From positions 1 through 7,865 of the forward strand of contig DLVV01000381.1 in assembly GCA_003445035.1 (NCBI GenBank): DNA of 7,865 bases. Reading direction: 5' to 3'. The DNA comes from Planctomycetaceae bacterium (GTDB taxonomy: Bacteria; Planctomycetota; Planctomycetia; Planctomycetales; Planctomycetaceae). The position numbers and the translations under genes are program-made. Positions 1-7,097 of the stretch are shown piece after piece. Under the pieces are notes generated by a model, which saw only the letters and a list, made by a program, of their open reading frames with translations, was not told the origin of the DNA and did no database searches. The first letter of the stretch is position 1; each line of letters begins with the position of its first letter.

Positions 1-426
1 GCCGGCAATCCGCTTCGAGCGGAACAGGCCGCTGTCCTGCTGGGTCCGCAAGATGTACTTCTTGGCCCGTTCGAGCACATCGGTGTAGGGGCCTCGTCCG
101 GGCACGTGGCCCAGGCCCATGATCGACAGGATCGCCATCGCGTTGGGCGCGTTGCAGTCGTCCCAGGCCCCATCCATCGGCGACCCGTCCCGGATCTGCA
201 CCCCGGCCATATACTTGACCGAGCGACCGAGCGATCCGGTCACCTGATCAACGATGTCCGTCTCGGTCAAAATTTCGGCAGTCGCCGCCTTGGTGGCCTG
301 TTTCTTGGGCTGAGCTCGTACCGGGCGTGTCGTGCCGGCGACGAAGATTCCCAAGCTGACGGCCACGGCCAAGCCGACAACCAGCGTTGCGGTGGGCCAG
401 CGACAGGCAAATCGAAGACTGGTCAT
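1..426 (-). CDS. Secreted alpha/alpha-toroid (prenyltransferase / squalene-cyclase repeat) protein, N-terminal part
   Basis: The reading frame is open from an ATG at 426 to the left edge, giving 142 codons with the C-terminus missing. Residues 1-38 look like a Sec signal peptide: arginines at 5 and 9, a hydrophobic core at about 13-31, and a cleavage-type VRA-Q site at 38/39. A polar linker follows. Residues 57-142 resemble the first helical hairpins of the terpenoid-cyclase / protein-prenyltransferase toroid fold: an amphipathic helix with GVQIRDGSPMDGAW (75-88), a helix NAMAILSIMGLGHVPGRGPY (95-114), then a second repeat ending YILRTQQDSGLF. The GHVPGRGPY turn followed by a QQDSGL-type repeat end is typical of planctomycete proteins annotated as prenyltransferase/squalene-oxidase repeat proteins. 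Such proteins are exported, so true prenyl transfer or cyclisation is doubtful; a binding or scaffold role is my inference. The frame stays open upstream of 426, but I found no better ATG or GTG in the gap and no clear Shine-Dalgarno site. It lies 67 bases after the VWA gene and is probably cotranscribed. Confidence 0.8.
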   Translation of the reverse strand, partial: MTSLRFACRWPTATLVVGLAVAVSLGIFVAGTTRPVRAQPKKQATKAATAEILTETDIVDQVTGSLGRSVKYMAGVQIRDGSPMDGAWDDCNAPNAMAILSIMGLGHVPGRGPYTDVLERAKKYILRTQQDSGLFRSKRIAG

Positions 427-493
427 GGAGTGACAGTCGGTTGAGTGACTTGGCGATGTGCCGTGAATTGTCTCTGGGAGACGTGATCGGACA
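427..493. other. Short intergenic gap with a weak hairpin
   Basis: This 67-base gap separates the VWA gene from the toroid gene. It holds a small inverted repeat at 470-482 (GTCTC, loop TGG, GAGAC) with no T-tract after it on the minus strand, so it does not look like an intrinsic terminator. No convincing promoter hexamers or Shine-Dalgarno site were seen. Read-through transcription from the upstream gene is the simplest reading. Confidence 0.4.
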
Positions 494-2944
494 TCAGGAC
501 AGCCCCATCAGCCGGCGAATCCCGACGTCGATGGAGTAGACGACCACCAGCAAGACCAGCACCAGCCAGTTGTCCCAGATCGTCGCCTGGTCCTGTCGCC
601 GCGTGGTCATGGTCTTGCCGGTCAACAACGGTCCGAGAGAACCGAGTTGGTCCAGTGGGATCAGTTTGCCACCGGTCGCCTGCGAGAGTCCTTCGAGCGT
701 GGCGCGATTGAGCTGTGGCTGGCGGAACTCCTCCGGAGCAATCATCACATTCAGCAGTGCCTCGGCCCCCTGCTCGGCAGCCCCCGTCGGAGGAGTGAAG
801 GACACGGCGTGCTTACCGGGCTCCTCAGGCAGGAAACTGCCCCGGTAGAATCCCTCGCGCCGAGAATCCTTCTGCAGTTCAACGGTCTTGCTCCCCCCGG
901 GACCGTTGATGGCCACGGCCAGTTTTTCTTCGTCCCGAGGCTTTCCGTCCGCGTCGAGAAACGCCGTCAGTTCGATCGTCGCTTCCTCGCCCGGCTGCAC
1001 CCGCACCGGTCGGACTTCGATGAAGCTCTTGGCTCCGCCCTTCTCATCCCGCGGCGCCACGAACCTCAGGCTCTGGCCCCAGAACTTGTAGAAGAAGCGA
1101 TCTCCGACGGTGCGTCGCCAGAGCCAGGTCGAGTCGGTGGCGATGAACATCACCTTGCCGGCTCCGGCCGGGTGCCACGAAATCAACGGCAACTTGCCCT
1201 GGGCCAACCGCACCGACGGGTTCCAGGCCAGCACCTCGGCTCCGGCCGCCGGCCGCTCAACAGCCGCGCACCAGTAGTACTCGGGCATCCCGCTCCAGAC
1301 CACCTGGTTTCGGCCGGTGTCTTCATAGAGCCGCATCGTCTCGTGCACGGCTCCGCTGGCCGAGACCTCCATCCGGAACGGCTCAAACACCTTCGCCTCG
1401 CGACCGGCCACGCCTTCCCGGACCACCACCGGCAGCAGTTCCTGGAAATCCGGCCCGTAGGCGTGCGGCATGTACTCGGATCCCGCCTCGACAATCAACC
1501 CGACGCCCAGTTCCTGGACGGCGCGGATCAACAGGTCCTCGCGTTCCCGATTGAGGAATTCCGGCGAGACATCTCCGAGCACGATCACGTCGTACTCGCC
1601 GATCTCCTCGATCGTCGCCGGAAAGGCCTTGTCCTGCTCGGCTTTCGGCTGTCGCCGCCATTCGGTTTCGACCACCACCTCGGGGTCGTCTTCGCTGAGT
1701 CGGCCCGCCACGCCGTTGTCCCGCCGCATGGCGTTCTTCAGGAACCGGAAGTCCCAGCGGGGGCGGCCGTCAAGCAGCAGTACCTTGAGTTTCTCTTCAC
1801 TGACCCGCACGTAGGCCACGTCGTGGTTGTTGGCCCGCAGTTGCTGGCTCTCGTTGGGATGCTCGGGCACCCGCACCTCCAGGTACTGCGGCCCCGATTC
1901 CTCGGCGACATAGGTCAGTTCGACCTGCTGTTGCTCGGTTCCGCTGAGCACCAGTTCCTTGGTCGCCAGCACCGTCTCGCCTTCGCGACTGTGCGAGACG
2001 AGTTCGACCTTGACCGGTTGCCCGTCAAAGCCGTGAGCCTCGATCGTGGCGTGCACCCGCACCGTGTCCTTCTTGGCCACCAGCCCGCTGGTGTAGACAT
2101 CGATGATGGCAACGTCCTGGATGTCGGCGGTCGAGCCGACCGGTACGGTGAACACCGGCGCCCCGTCCCGACGATAACCCCGTGCCGCTGCTGCCGCGTC
2201 GGCGGGGCTGGCCCCACCGGTGTTTTGACCGTCGGAGAACAACAGCACGCCACTGACCCGCTGCCCGGCAGCACGGTCGAGCACGCCCAGGACGGCGTCG
2301 CCAAGGTAGGAGGCGTTGGGTTGCGTGACGGCGATCCCCGCCTCCGCCTCATCTCCCTCGCCCTCGTCGCTCTCGGCCCAGAGTTCAATCGGTTCCAGGC
2401 GACGGGCAAACGCGAAGTACTGCACGTCGTATTTCTCGGCCAGCTTGTCGAAGACGTCCTCACGAGCGACCTCGACGGCCTCTTCGGCCAACTGCACCCG
2501 CCCGTACCCGGCGATCGTTTCCCGGACATCAGCGTCCAGCAAATCGTCATCTCCAACGGCCAATCCCGCCGCTCGCGCGACCGCCAGACGCTCCTCATCG
2601 GTCTCGAACGGACCCGCCGGCAACTGCATGCTCTGCGACGCATCGAAGACGACCGCCAGGATCGGCTTCTTGTCGATCTCCTCGGTCAGTCGCAACACCG
2701 GGCTGGCCAGCACCAGGATCAGTATCGCCAGCACGAAGACGCGGGTGACGGTCAACGCCACCCGAAAACCGCGTCGGACCGTCGCCAGGTTGGTTTTCTG
2801 GCGGTTGTAAATGAACCAGCCTGCCGGAAGCACCAGCAACAGGGCATAAAGCCACAGCGGCCGCTGGAACGCAATATGGGTGTCCGAGATGTTGATGACC
2901 ATCTCGTCGGCCACGCCAATCGACCGCAACAACGACTCAAGCAT
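494..2944 (-). CDS. Membrane-anchored VWA / glutamine-amidotransferase-like protein (BatA/BatB-type)
   Basis: This is a complete 816-residue protein. Membrane segments are seen at about 29-47, 62-84 and 788-806. The basic loop between the first two (RQK...VRRGFR) should be cytoplasmic, which puts residues 85-787 outside. Residues 93-275 are a VWA domain: a metal-site DASQS at 101-105, a likely third metal-site position in ASYLGDA (Ser212), and FSDG with Asp238. Residues 278-382 look like an Ig/CARDB-like beta domain. Residues 385-630 match the amidotransferase-like fold of planctomycete BatA-type proteins (LKVLLLDGRPRWDFRFLKN, YDVIVLGDV, GVGLIVEAGSE, and DSTWLWRRTVGDRFFYKFWG near its end). 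The protein has a single cysteine, Cys559, which is not at a nucleophile elbow, so amidotransferase activity is unlikely. A second beta domain spans about 640-735, then the last membrane segment. The ATG at 2944 is the furthest upstream start, because an in-frame TGA lies at 2975-2977. Met15 is an alternative start. MoxR/VWA systems act in maturation or stress; the target here is unknown. Confidence 0.88.
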   Translation of the reverse strand: MLESLLRSIGVADEMVINISDTHIAFQRPLWLYALLLVLPAGWFIYNRQKTNLATVRRGFRVALTVTRVFVLAILILVLASPVLRLTEEIDKKPILAVVFDASQSMQLPAGPFETDEERLAVARAAGLAVGDDDLLDADVRETIAGYGRVQLAEEAVEVAREDVFDKLAEKYDVQYFAFARRLEPIELWAESDEGEGDEAEAGIAVTQPNASYLGDAVLGVLDRAAGQRVSGVLLFSDGQNTGGASPADAAAAARGYRRDGAPVFTVPVGSTADIQDVAIIDVYTSGLVAKKDTVRVHATIEAHGFDGQPVKVELVSHSREGETVLATKELVLSGTEQQQVELTYVAEESGPQYLEVRVPEHPNESQQLRANNHDVAYVRVSEEKLKVLLLDGRPRWDFRFLKNAMRRDNGVAGRLSEDDPEVVVETEWRRQPKAEQDKAFPATIEEIGEYDVIVLGDVSPEFLNREREDLLIRAVQELGVGLIVEAGSEYMPHAYGPDFQELLPVVVREGVAGREAKVFEPFRMEVSASGAVHETMRLYEDTGRNQVVWSGMPEYYWCAAVERPAAGAEVLAWNPSVRLAQGKLPLISWHPAGAGKVMFIATDSTWLWRRTVGDRFFYKFWGQSLRFVAPRDEKGGAKSFIEVRPVRVQPGEEATIELTAFLDADGKPRDEEKLAVAINGPGGSKTVELQKDSRREGFYRGSFLPEEPGKHAVSFTPPTGAAEQGAEALLNVMIAPEEFRQPQLNRATLEGLSQATGGKLIPLDQLGSLGPLLTGKTMTTRRQDQATIWDNWLVLVLLVVVYSIDVGIRRLMGLS

Positions 2945-2960
2945 CCTCGGACTACGCCCC

Positions 2961-2965
2961 CCTCC
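2961..2965 (-). promoter_or_regulatory. Possible Shine-Dalgarno site for the VWA gene, long spacing
   Basis: On the minus strand the gap reads GGAGGGGGGC. The GGAGG core ends 16 bases before the ATG at 2944; if the downstream G-run is the part used, the spacing is about 12. Both are longer than the usual 5-10, so the site is uncertain. No promoter-like hexamers were seen in the 50-base gap to the upstream gene. Confidence 0.35.
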
Positions 2966-2994
2966 GTGGTCGGCTCAACAAGCCAAACGCAGAG

Positions 2995-5900
2995 TCACTT
3001 CTTTGGCCCCTTCGTCCGGGCCCGCGACAACTTCTTGAAGTAGTCACGGATGAAGCCCCGGTAGGCCTTCGGTCCTTCTTCGCGCAGTCCCTGCAACAAC
3101 TCCTCCCGTTCCTTGGGTTGCATCTTCATGATCACCCGCCGTGTGGCCACGTCCAGCTTGCCCAGGTCCACCAGCACCTGCTCGGTCGCCTGACCGTCGG
3201 GGTCCTGGTTGCCGATCAACTGGTTGGCCAGCGTCGGCTGTGGCGGCATCGGCTGGTTCTTCTGCTGATCCTGTGGCGGCTGGTTTTTCGGATCACCGGG
3301 CTGCTGTTGAGGCTGGTTCTGCTGCTTCTGCATCCGCTGCATCATCTTGCGAGCCTGCTGCATCAACGCCTGCTGCAGGGTCTGCTCGAGGTTCTTCTGC
3401 TGCGGCTGTTGCTGCGGCTGTTCGCCCTGCTCGGACTTCTGCTGAGCCTGCTGCAGTTGTTCCTGCAGATCCTTCAGCGACTTCTGGTCACTCTTCAACG
3501 CCCGTTGGGCCATGTCGAGTTCCTCGAGCCGCTGTAACTGCTGGCGGTTGCGTTCCTGCTGCTCGGGGTCGGACGCCTCCTTACCGTTCTCCTGCTGCTT
3601 CTTCAGCTTCTCCTTCAGATCGCGGATCATCTTCTCGAAGCGAGGATCCAGTTCGGCACGCAGGCCTCCCAGGGCCGGAAGGAAGAACTCCTCTTCGGCC
3701 TCATCGTCGCCCTTCTTCTTCTCGCCCTTCTTCTTCTCGCCGTCCTTTTTGGCGTCCTCGTTCTCCTTGGTCGGATCGCCCTCCTGGGTGTCCTGTTCCT
3801 TGGGCGGGATCTTGTAGTCCTTGTCCTCGGGCTTGTAGGGCCGCTTGGGGAAGTCGGGCTGCCGCTTGGAGTTGAGCAGTTCGGCGGTCTTGTCGAGTTT
3901 CTTGTCGGACTTCTTCGCAGTGTCCTCCTGCAGGTCCTTCAGCGCGTCGAGCAGTTCCTTGGAGGAGAGATCCTGGAGGCTGGACTTCAACAGGTTCTCT
4001 TCCTTGCCCTTGAGGGCCTCGAGATCCTTCTGCATCGCCTTGAGGTATTCCTTGAGATCCTCCAGCGCGTCACGGGCCAACTCGGCGTTCTGTTCGAGCA
4101 GGTCTTTCTTGAGATCCTGCATCGCCTGTTTCAGGTCGTCGCGGCTGTCCCGCTGGGCCCGGGCCAGCGCGTCCATCCGTTTCTGGATCGCCTCGAGATC
4201 CTTCTGGACCCGGTCGGCCTTCTTGTTGATCTCCGGCAGCTTGGTGTCCTGCTGCTTGGGCTGTGTGGCCTTCTGGAGATCTTCGGCGAGTTGCTTGAGC
4301 GGATCGACGGCGGCCTTTTCGAAAGCCTGTTCCAGCTGTTTCATCTGCTCGGCCACCTGGGGCGGCACCAGCGGATTCTCCTCGGCCTGCTTGGCCAGTG
4401 CGCCCAGGTCGTTCTTGACCTGTTCGGAGAGCTTGGCGTTGTTGTTTTCCTCGGCCAACAGCTTCGCGAGTTCCTTCTTCAACTCGGCGAGCTTCTTCTG
4501 CTCCTCCGCATCGAGCTCGACCGGCTTGTCCTCTTCGGGCTTCGCCTTGGGGTCGTCCTTCTTCTTGGTCTTGTCCTCGGCGTCCTTCTTCGCCTGCTCC
4601 TGCTTCTCCTTGTCGGCCTCCTCCTTGGCCTTCTCGATCTTCTCGGTCAGTTCCTTGTAGTCCTGCTCGAGTTCATTCGATTTCGTCTGGATCTTCTTCT
4701 GTTTCGAAATCAAATCGACCAGTTTGTCACGGAAGGTGTCGGTCTGTTTTTCGAGCTGTTCAAACTGCTTGTCGGCAGCGCTGTTGTCGTTCTTGATCAG
4801 GATCTGGTAATCGATCGTCTGCCCGCTCTGGCCCTTGCCGTCACGAACCTCGACCCGGTAGGTCAACGTATCGCCGGTTTTCAGACCCCGATCGGCAAGG
4901 TCCAGGGTGACCTCCCGACGATCGTTCTGCAGCGGCGGACTGAGTGTCACAACCGGCTCGCCAACGAACGCATCCTGGTCCGCCGTCTTCACGCTCAGCA
5001 CGACTTCCTTCACTCCGAAGTCGTCAAAGGAGGTGATGAAGACCGGAACGGCGCGGGGCTGGGTCAGCACCAGCGTCTGTCGTGGCCGTTCGATGATGAC
5101 CTGCGGCGGATTGTCCGGTATGGCCACGATCTTGGCCTCGGCCATCGTCTTGTTGTAGCGATCGGCTTCATTCTTCAACTGCACCCGGTACAGCCCGTTC
5201 TCCATCAGCGAAAACGTTCCGGTGAACAGCCGCTGTCCGTCATCCTGCTTGACCGTCTCGGGAGTCTCGGATGCCGGAACCAGTTCCAGCGGTTCCTCAC
5301 GACCGGTCGGCACCAGCTTGACGACGGTCTCCTGCGCCGGGGGCATTGTGCCCGAGGCACCCCAGACGGCCTGGCCGCCGTGGAGGGTGAACATCATGCC
5401 CGAGATCGTACGGCCGGCCAGTCCGACGGCTGCGGCGGGAACCTCCAGCGCCACTCGTCGCCCGGCTTCGGGCAGATCGCCGACACGGAACCGCGACGCG
5501 GTCCCCGCCTTCCCCTCGCCGACCAGATCCTCTCCCCAGAACGCCCTGTGCTCCCAGCCCTGGCCATCGTGCCACTTGAGCATGATCTGTCGAGGCTGCT
5601 GGTCAGGCGGAAGGTAGACCTCGGCAAACAGCACATCGCTGGTCCCCACCTGGAACGGTTCGGTCGCCTTGGTGAATCCGTGCGAGTGAACCGCGGCATT
5701 GGCGGGATCGGTATGAGCGTCCTTGCCGGCAAGCGATTCGACCTGCCAGGTCCCGCTGGCCGTCGAACCCTCGGGGCGAGTCGCCCCGAACCAGTTCCGC
5801 GGCGTGCGGTCGGCCACGTTCTGCTGCACCCGTTTCAACTCGAGGAATTCGACCTTCCCCTCGTGAATGTCCCCCTCGGCGACGACATCCACCGACACCT

Positions 5901-6966
5901 GGCTGCCGATCGGCCCCTCGACATCGGCCACCGGCGACGACCGTTCGGGCTTCTCCATGTATTCGGGATACGACAGCCGAGTGGAAACGCGGACGATTTC
6001 CGGCCGCGCCAACATCTTCACCCGGAAACGCTTCGTATAAGTGCCACCGCCACTGACCCGATACCGGAACTCGTACTCGAGTCCCTTGAGCGTCAATTTC
6101 GCCTGGCGTTGATCGCCGGCCTGCTTGAACGGGGGCAGCGTGTGCCGCAGCACCACCGGTTCGCCCTCATCGTTTTGCGTCTCGATCGTCAACTGCAACC
6201 GCTCGTCTTCGTAAAGACTGCGGTCATCGGACAGCGAGGCCAGGAACACGACGTCGTCACCACGGACGACCGCTCCGTCACCCTCTTTCACCTGGTCGCG
6301 GTTACCCACCGCCACGGAGTAGGCCACATGGCCGGCCGGCGGAATGTCGGCAAACGGGTTGAAGACCCGTGCCATCGCCGTGGTCACGCCGGGAATGAAG
6401 ACCACCGCCAGGCCCAGCACGCCGATCGTCGCCACCGCGCCGGCACGCTGCAGGTTGTGGATATCGAGCACCTTGCGGGGGTTGAATCCCCGGATACGTT
6501 CGAGAGCTTCGGATATCAGCCGTCGGTGGAATGCCTCCGAAATCGGCACCGCCCGGCTCTCGTCTTCGAGGTCGATACAGGTCACCAACCGGTTGTGAAT
6601 CTTGGGCAACTGGGTCTCAATCCGGCGGGCCACCAGCACGTTGGAAAGGCGGCGGAACAAGGGCCGCAACACGCCGGCGATCACCGCCCACGTCGTGGGC
6701 ACGACCAGCAGCACCAGCGCCAGGGCTCGCAACGTGGTCCACTCCGACGGCGCCGCACTCGAGACGACAAAGTCGGTCATCGACAACACCACCACCAGCA
6801 ACAGGCCCAGGCCGAAACTGGCCAACAGGCCCGTGATCACCCACGTCGACCGCAACAGCACCCGTGTCCGTGACACCAGGCTGCGGATCGGCGACGTGTC
6901 GGTTGCCGAAGCTCCCGCCGACGGGTTGTGCTGGCCGCTGCCGTTACTCGAATGGTCACTCGTCAT
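2995..6966 (-). CDS. DUF4175-like envelope protein with Ig-like domains and a long C-terminal coiled coil
   Basis: This is a complete 1323-residue protein. Membrane segments are seen at about 41-63, 79-100 and 173-193. The basic stretch 101-172 should be cytoplasmic, leaving residues 200-1323 outside. The N-terminal layout (two-helix membrane hairpin, an RRIE-type amphipathic region, a third helix, then a turn with RVFNPFADIPP) is that of the DUF4175 family. Beta-rich domains follow at about 215-320, 322-380 and 616-726; the last carries the family-like FDDFGVKEVVL. Residues about 407-540 look like an inserted module unrelated to the rest. From 731 to the end the protein is mostly charged helix and coiled coil, broken by K/E/D-rich (771-830, 1061-1095) and Q/P-rich (1163-1245) low complexity. 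It closes with a compact helical tail (1261-1315) containing PKEREELLQGLREEGPKAYR. The only cysteine is Cys130. An in-frame TAG at 6976-6978 makes the ATG at 6966 the furthest upstream start, and it is preceded by AGGA at a 7-base spacing. The length is large for the family. Function is unknown; a periplasmic scaffold or tether is inferred. Confidence 0.85.
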   Translation of the reverse strand: MTSDHSSNGSGQHNPSAGASATDTSPIRSLVSRTRVLLRSTWVITGLLASFGLGLLLVVVLSMTDFVVSSAAPSEWTTLRALALVLLVVPTTWAVIAGVLRPLFRRLSNVLVARRIETQLPKIHNRLVTCIDLEDESRAVPISEAFHRRLISEALERIRGFNPRKVLDIHNLQRAGAVATIGVLGLAVVFIPGVTTAMARVFNPFADIPPAGHVAYSVAVGNRDQVKEGDGAVVRGDDVVFLASLSDDRSLYEDERLQLTIETQNDEGEPVVLRHTLPPFKQAGDQRQAKLTLKGLEYEFRYRVSGGGTYTKRFRVKMLARPEIVRVSTRLSYPEYMEKPERSSPVADVEGPIGSQVSVDVVAEGDIHEGKVEFLELKRVQQNVADRTPRNWFGATRPEGSTASGTWQVESLAGKDAHTDPANAAVHSHGFTKATEPFQVGTSDVLFAEVYLPPDQQPRQIMLKWHDGQGWEHRAFWGEDLVGEGKAGTASRFRVGDLPEAGRRVALEVPAAAVGLAGRTISGMMFTLHGGQAVWGASGTMPPAQETVVKLVPTGREEPLELVPASETPETVKQDDGQRLFTGTFSLMENGLYRVQLKNEADRYNKTMAEAKIVAIPDNPPQVIIERPRQTLVLTQPRAVPVFITSFDDFGVKEVVLSVKTADQDAFVGEPVVTLSPPLQNDRREVTLDLADRGLKTGDTLTYRVEVRDGKGQSGQTIDYQILIKNDNSAADKQFEQLEKQTDTFRDKLVDLISKQKKIQTKSNELEQDYKELTEKIEKAKEEADKEKQEQAKKDAEDKTKKKDDPKAKPEEDKPVELDAEEQKKLAELKKELAKLLAEENNNAKLSEQVKNDLGALAKQAEENPLVPPQVAEQMKQLEQAFEKAAVDPLKQLAEDLQKATQPKQQDTKLPEINKKADRVQKDLEAIQKRMDALARAQRDSRDDLKQAMQDLKKDLLEQNAELARDALEDLKEYLKAMQKDLEALKGKEENLLKSSLQDLSSKELLDALKDLQEDTAKKSDKKLDKTAELLNSKRQPDFPKRPYKPEDKDYKIPPKEQDTQEGDPTKENEDAKKDGEKKKGEKKKGDDEAEEEFFLPALGGLRAELDPRFEKMIRDLKEKLKKQQENGKEASDPEQQERNRQQLQRLEELDMAQRALKSDQKSLKDLQEQLQQAQQKSEQGEQPQQQPQQKNLEQTLQQALMQQARKMMQRMQKQQNQPQQQPGDPKNQPPQDQQKNQPMPPQPTLANQLIGNQDPDGQATEQVLVDLGKLDVATRRVIMKMQPKEREELLQGLREEGPKAYRGFIRDYFKKLSRARTKGPKK
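3399..3422. repeat. Two perfect 12-bp tandem copies within the Q-rich region
   Basis: GCTGCGGCTGTT occurs twice in direct tandem. On the coding (minus) strand it encodes the glutamine/proline run QPQQQPQQ at about residues 1183-1190 of the DUF4175-like protein. The surrounding 3232-3480 is rich in CTG/CAG triplets. Copy number could vary by replication slippage without shifting the frame, as the unit is a multiple of three. Confidence 0.75.
3709..3738. repeat. Two perfect 15-bp tandem copies encoding a lysine-rich pentapeptide
   Basis: GCCCTTCTTCTTCTC is repeated twice head to tail, followed by a decayed copy that starts GCCGTCC. It encodes two GEKKK-type units in the charged linker at about residues 1076-1085 of the DUF4175-like protein. 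The perfect nucleotide identity suggests a recent in-frame duplication in a region under little sequence constraint. Confidence 0.8.
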
Positions 6967-6973
6967 GAGTCGT

Positions 6974-6977
6974 TCCT
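6974..6977 (-). promoter_or_regulatory. Shine-Dalgarno site of the DUF4175-like gene
   Basis: AGGA lies 7 bases before the ATG at 6966 on the minus strand. It overlaps the in-frame TAG at 6976-6978, and together they support the chosen start. Confidence 0.6.
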
Positions 6978-6992
6978 AACCAAGCGGTGGGG

Positions 6993-7012
6993 GCCGACGC
7001 ATCGACGTCGGC
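6993..7012 (-). promoter_or_regulatory. Perfect 7-bp stem-loop in the predicted leader of the DUF4175-like mRNA
   Basis: GCCGACG and CGTCGGC form a perfect 7-bp stem with a 6-base loop. No T-tract follows on the minus strand (the next bases are CCCCCACC), so it is not a standard intrinsic terminator for the BatA-like gene. It lies about 10 bases after the start point predicted from the promoter at 7030-7058, and 15 bases before the Shine-Dalgarno site. A 5' stabilising hairpin or a regulatory leader element is plausible. The stem is clear in the sequence; the role is inferred. Confidence 0.5.
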
Positions 7013-7029
7013 TTGTGTGTAGACAGTGT

Positions 7030-7058
7030 ATTCAATGACGGAACAGGAAGGTTGTCAA
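7030..7058 (-). promoter_or_regulatory. Candidate sigma-70-type promoter for the DUF4175-like gene
   Basis: On the minus strand a consensus -35 box TTGACA (7058-7053) is followed after 17 bases by TTGAAT (7035-7030), which matches 4 of 6 positions of TATAAT. Transcription would start near 7023 and give a leader of about 57 bases. It lies wholly in the gap after the BatA-like stop codon, in a locally AT-richer patch, which favours a real promoter. It suggests that the DUF4175-like, VWA and toroid genes can be expressed apart from the upstream BatA-like gene. Planctomycete promoter consensus is less well defined than that of E. coli. Confidence 0.5.
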
Positions 7059-7097
7059 TCGCTGTCTTTGGACGTGGAGACCTGGATCCAGCAGGCC

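Noticed and set aside
106..444. 112-codon plus-strand open frame at the left end
   Set aside because: It is opposite the signal peptide and toroid repeats of the minus-strand gene and has an unnatural His/Arg/Gly-rich composition.
647..3043. 798-codon plus-strand open frame antisense to the VWA gene
   Set aside because: The minus-strand frame here has clear membrane segments, a VWA metal site and family motifs. The plus-strand product is Arg/His/Pro/Gln-rich with no domain, and it crosses the intergenic gap.
3232..3480. CRISPR-like or intergenic repeat array
   Set aside because: The repetitive look comes from CTG/CAG codons for glutamine within one open frame. There are no regular spacers of constant length.
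4291..6873. 860-codon plus-strand open frame antisense to the DUF4175-like gene
   Set aside because: Its translation is a compositional mirror of the real gene (runs of Leu/Arg/His opposite Gln/Lys/Glu codons), has no recognisable domain, and ends inside the overlapping gene. GC-rich codon bias commonly keeps antisense frames open.
6993..7012. Intrinsic terminator for the BatA-like gene
   Set aside because: The stem is good, but the minus strand continues with CCCCCACC instead of a T-tract, and the hairpin lies downstream of the promoter candidate for the next gene.
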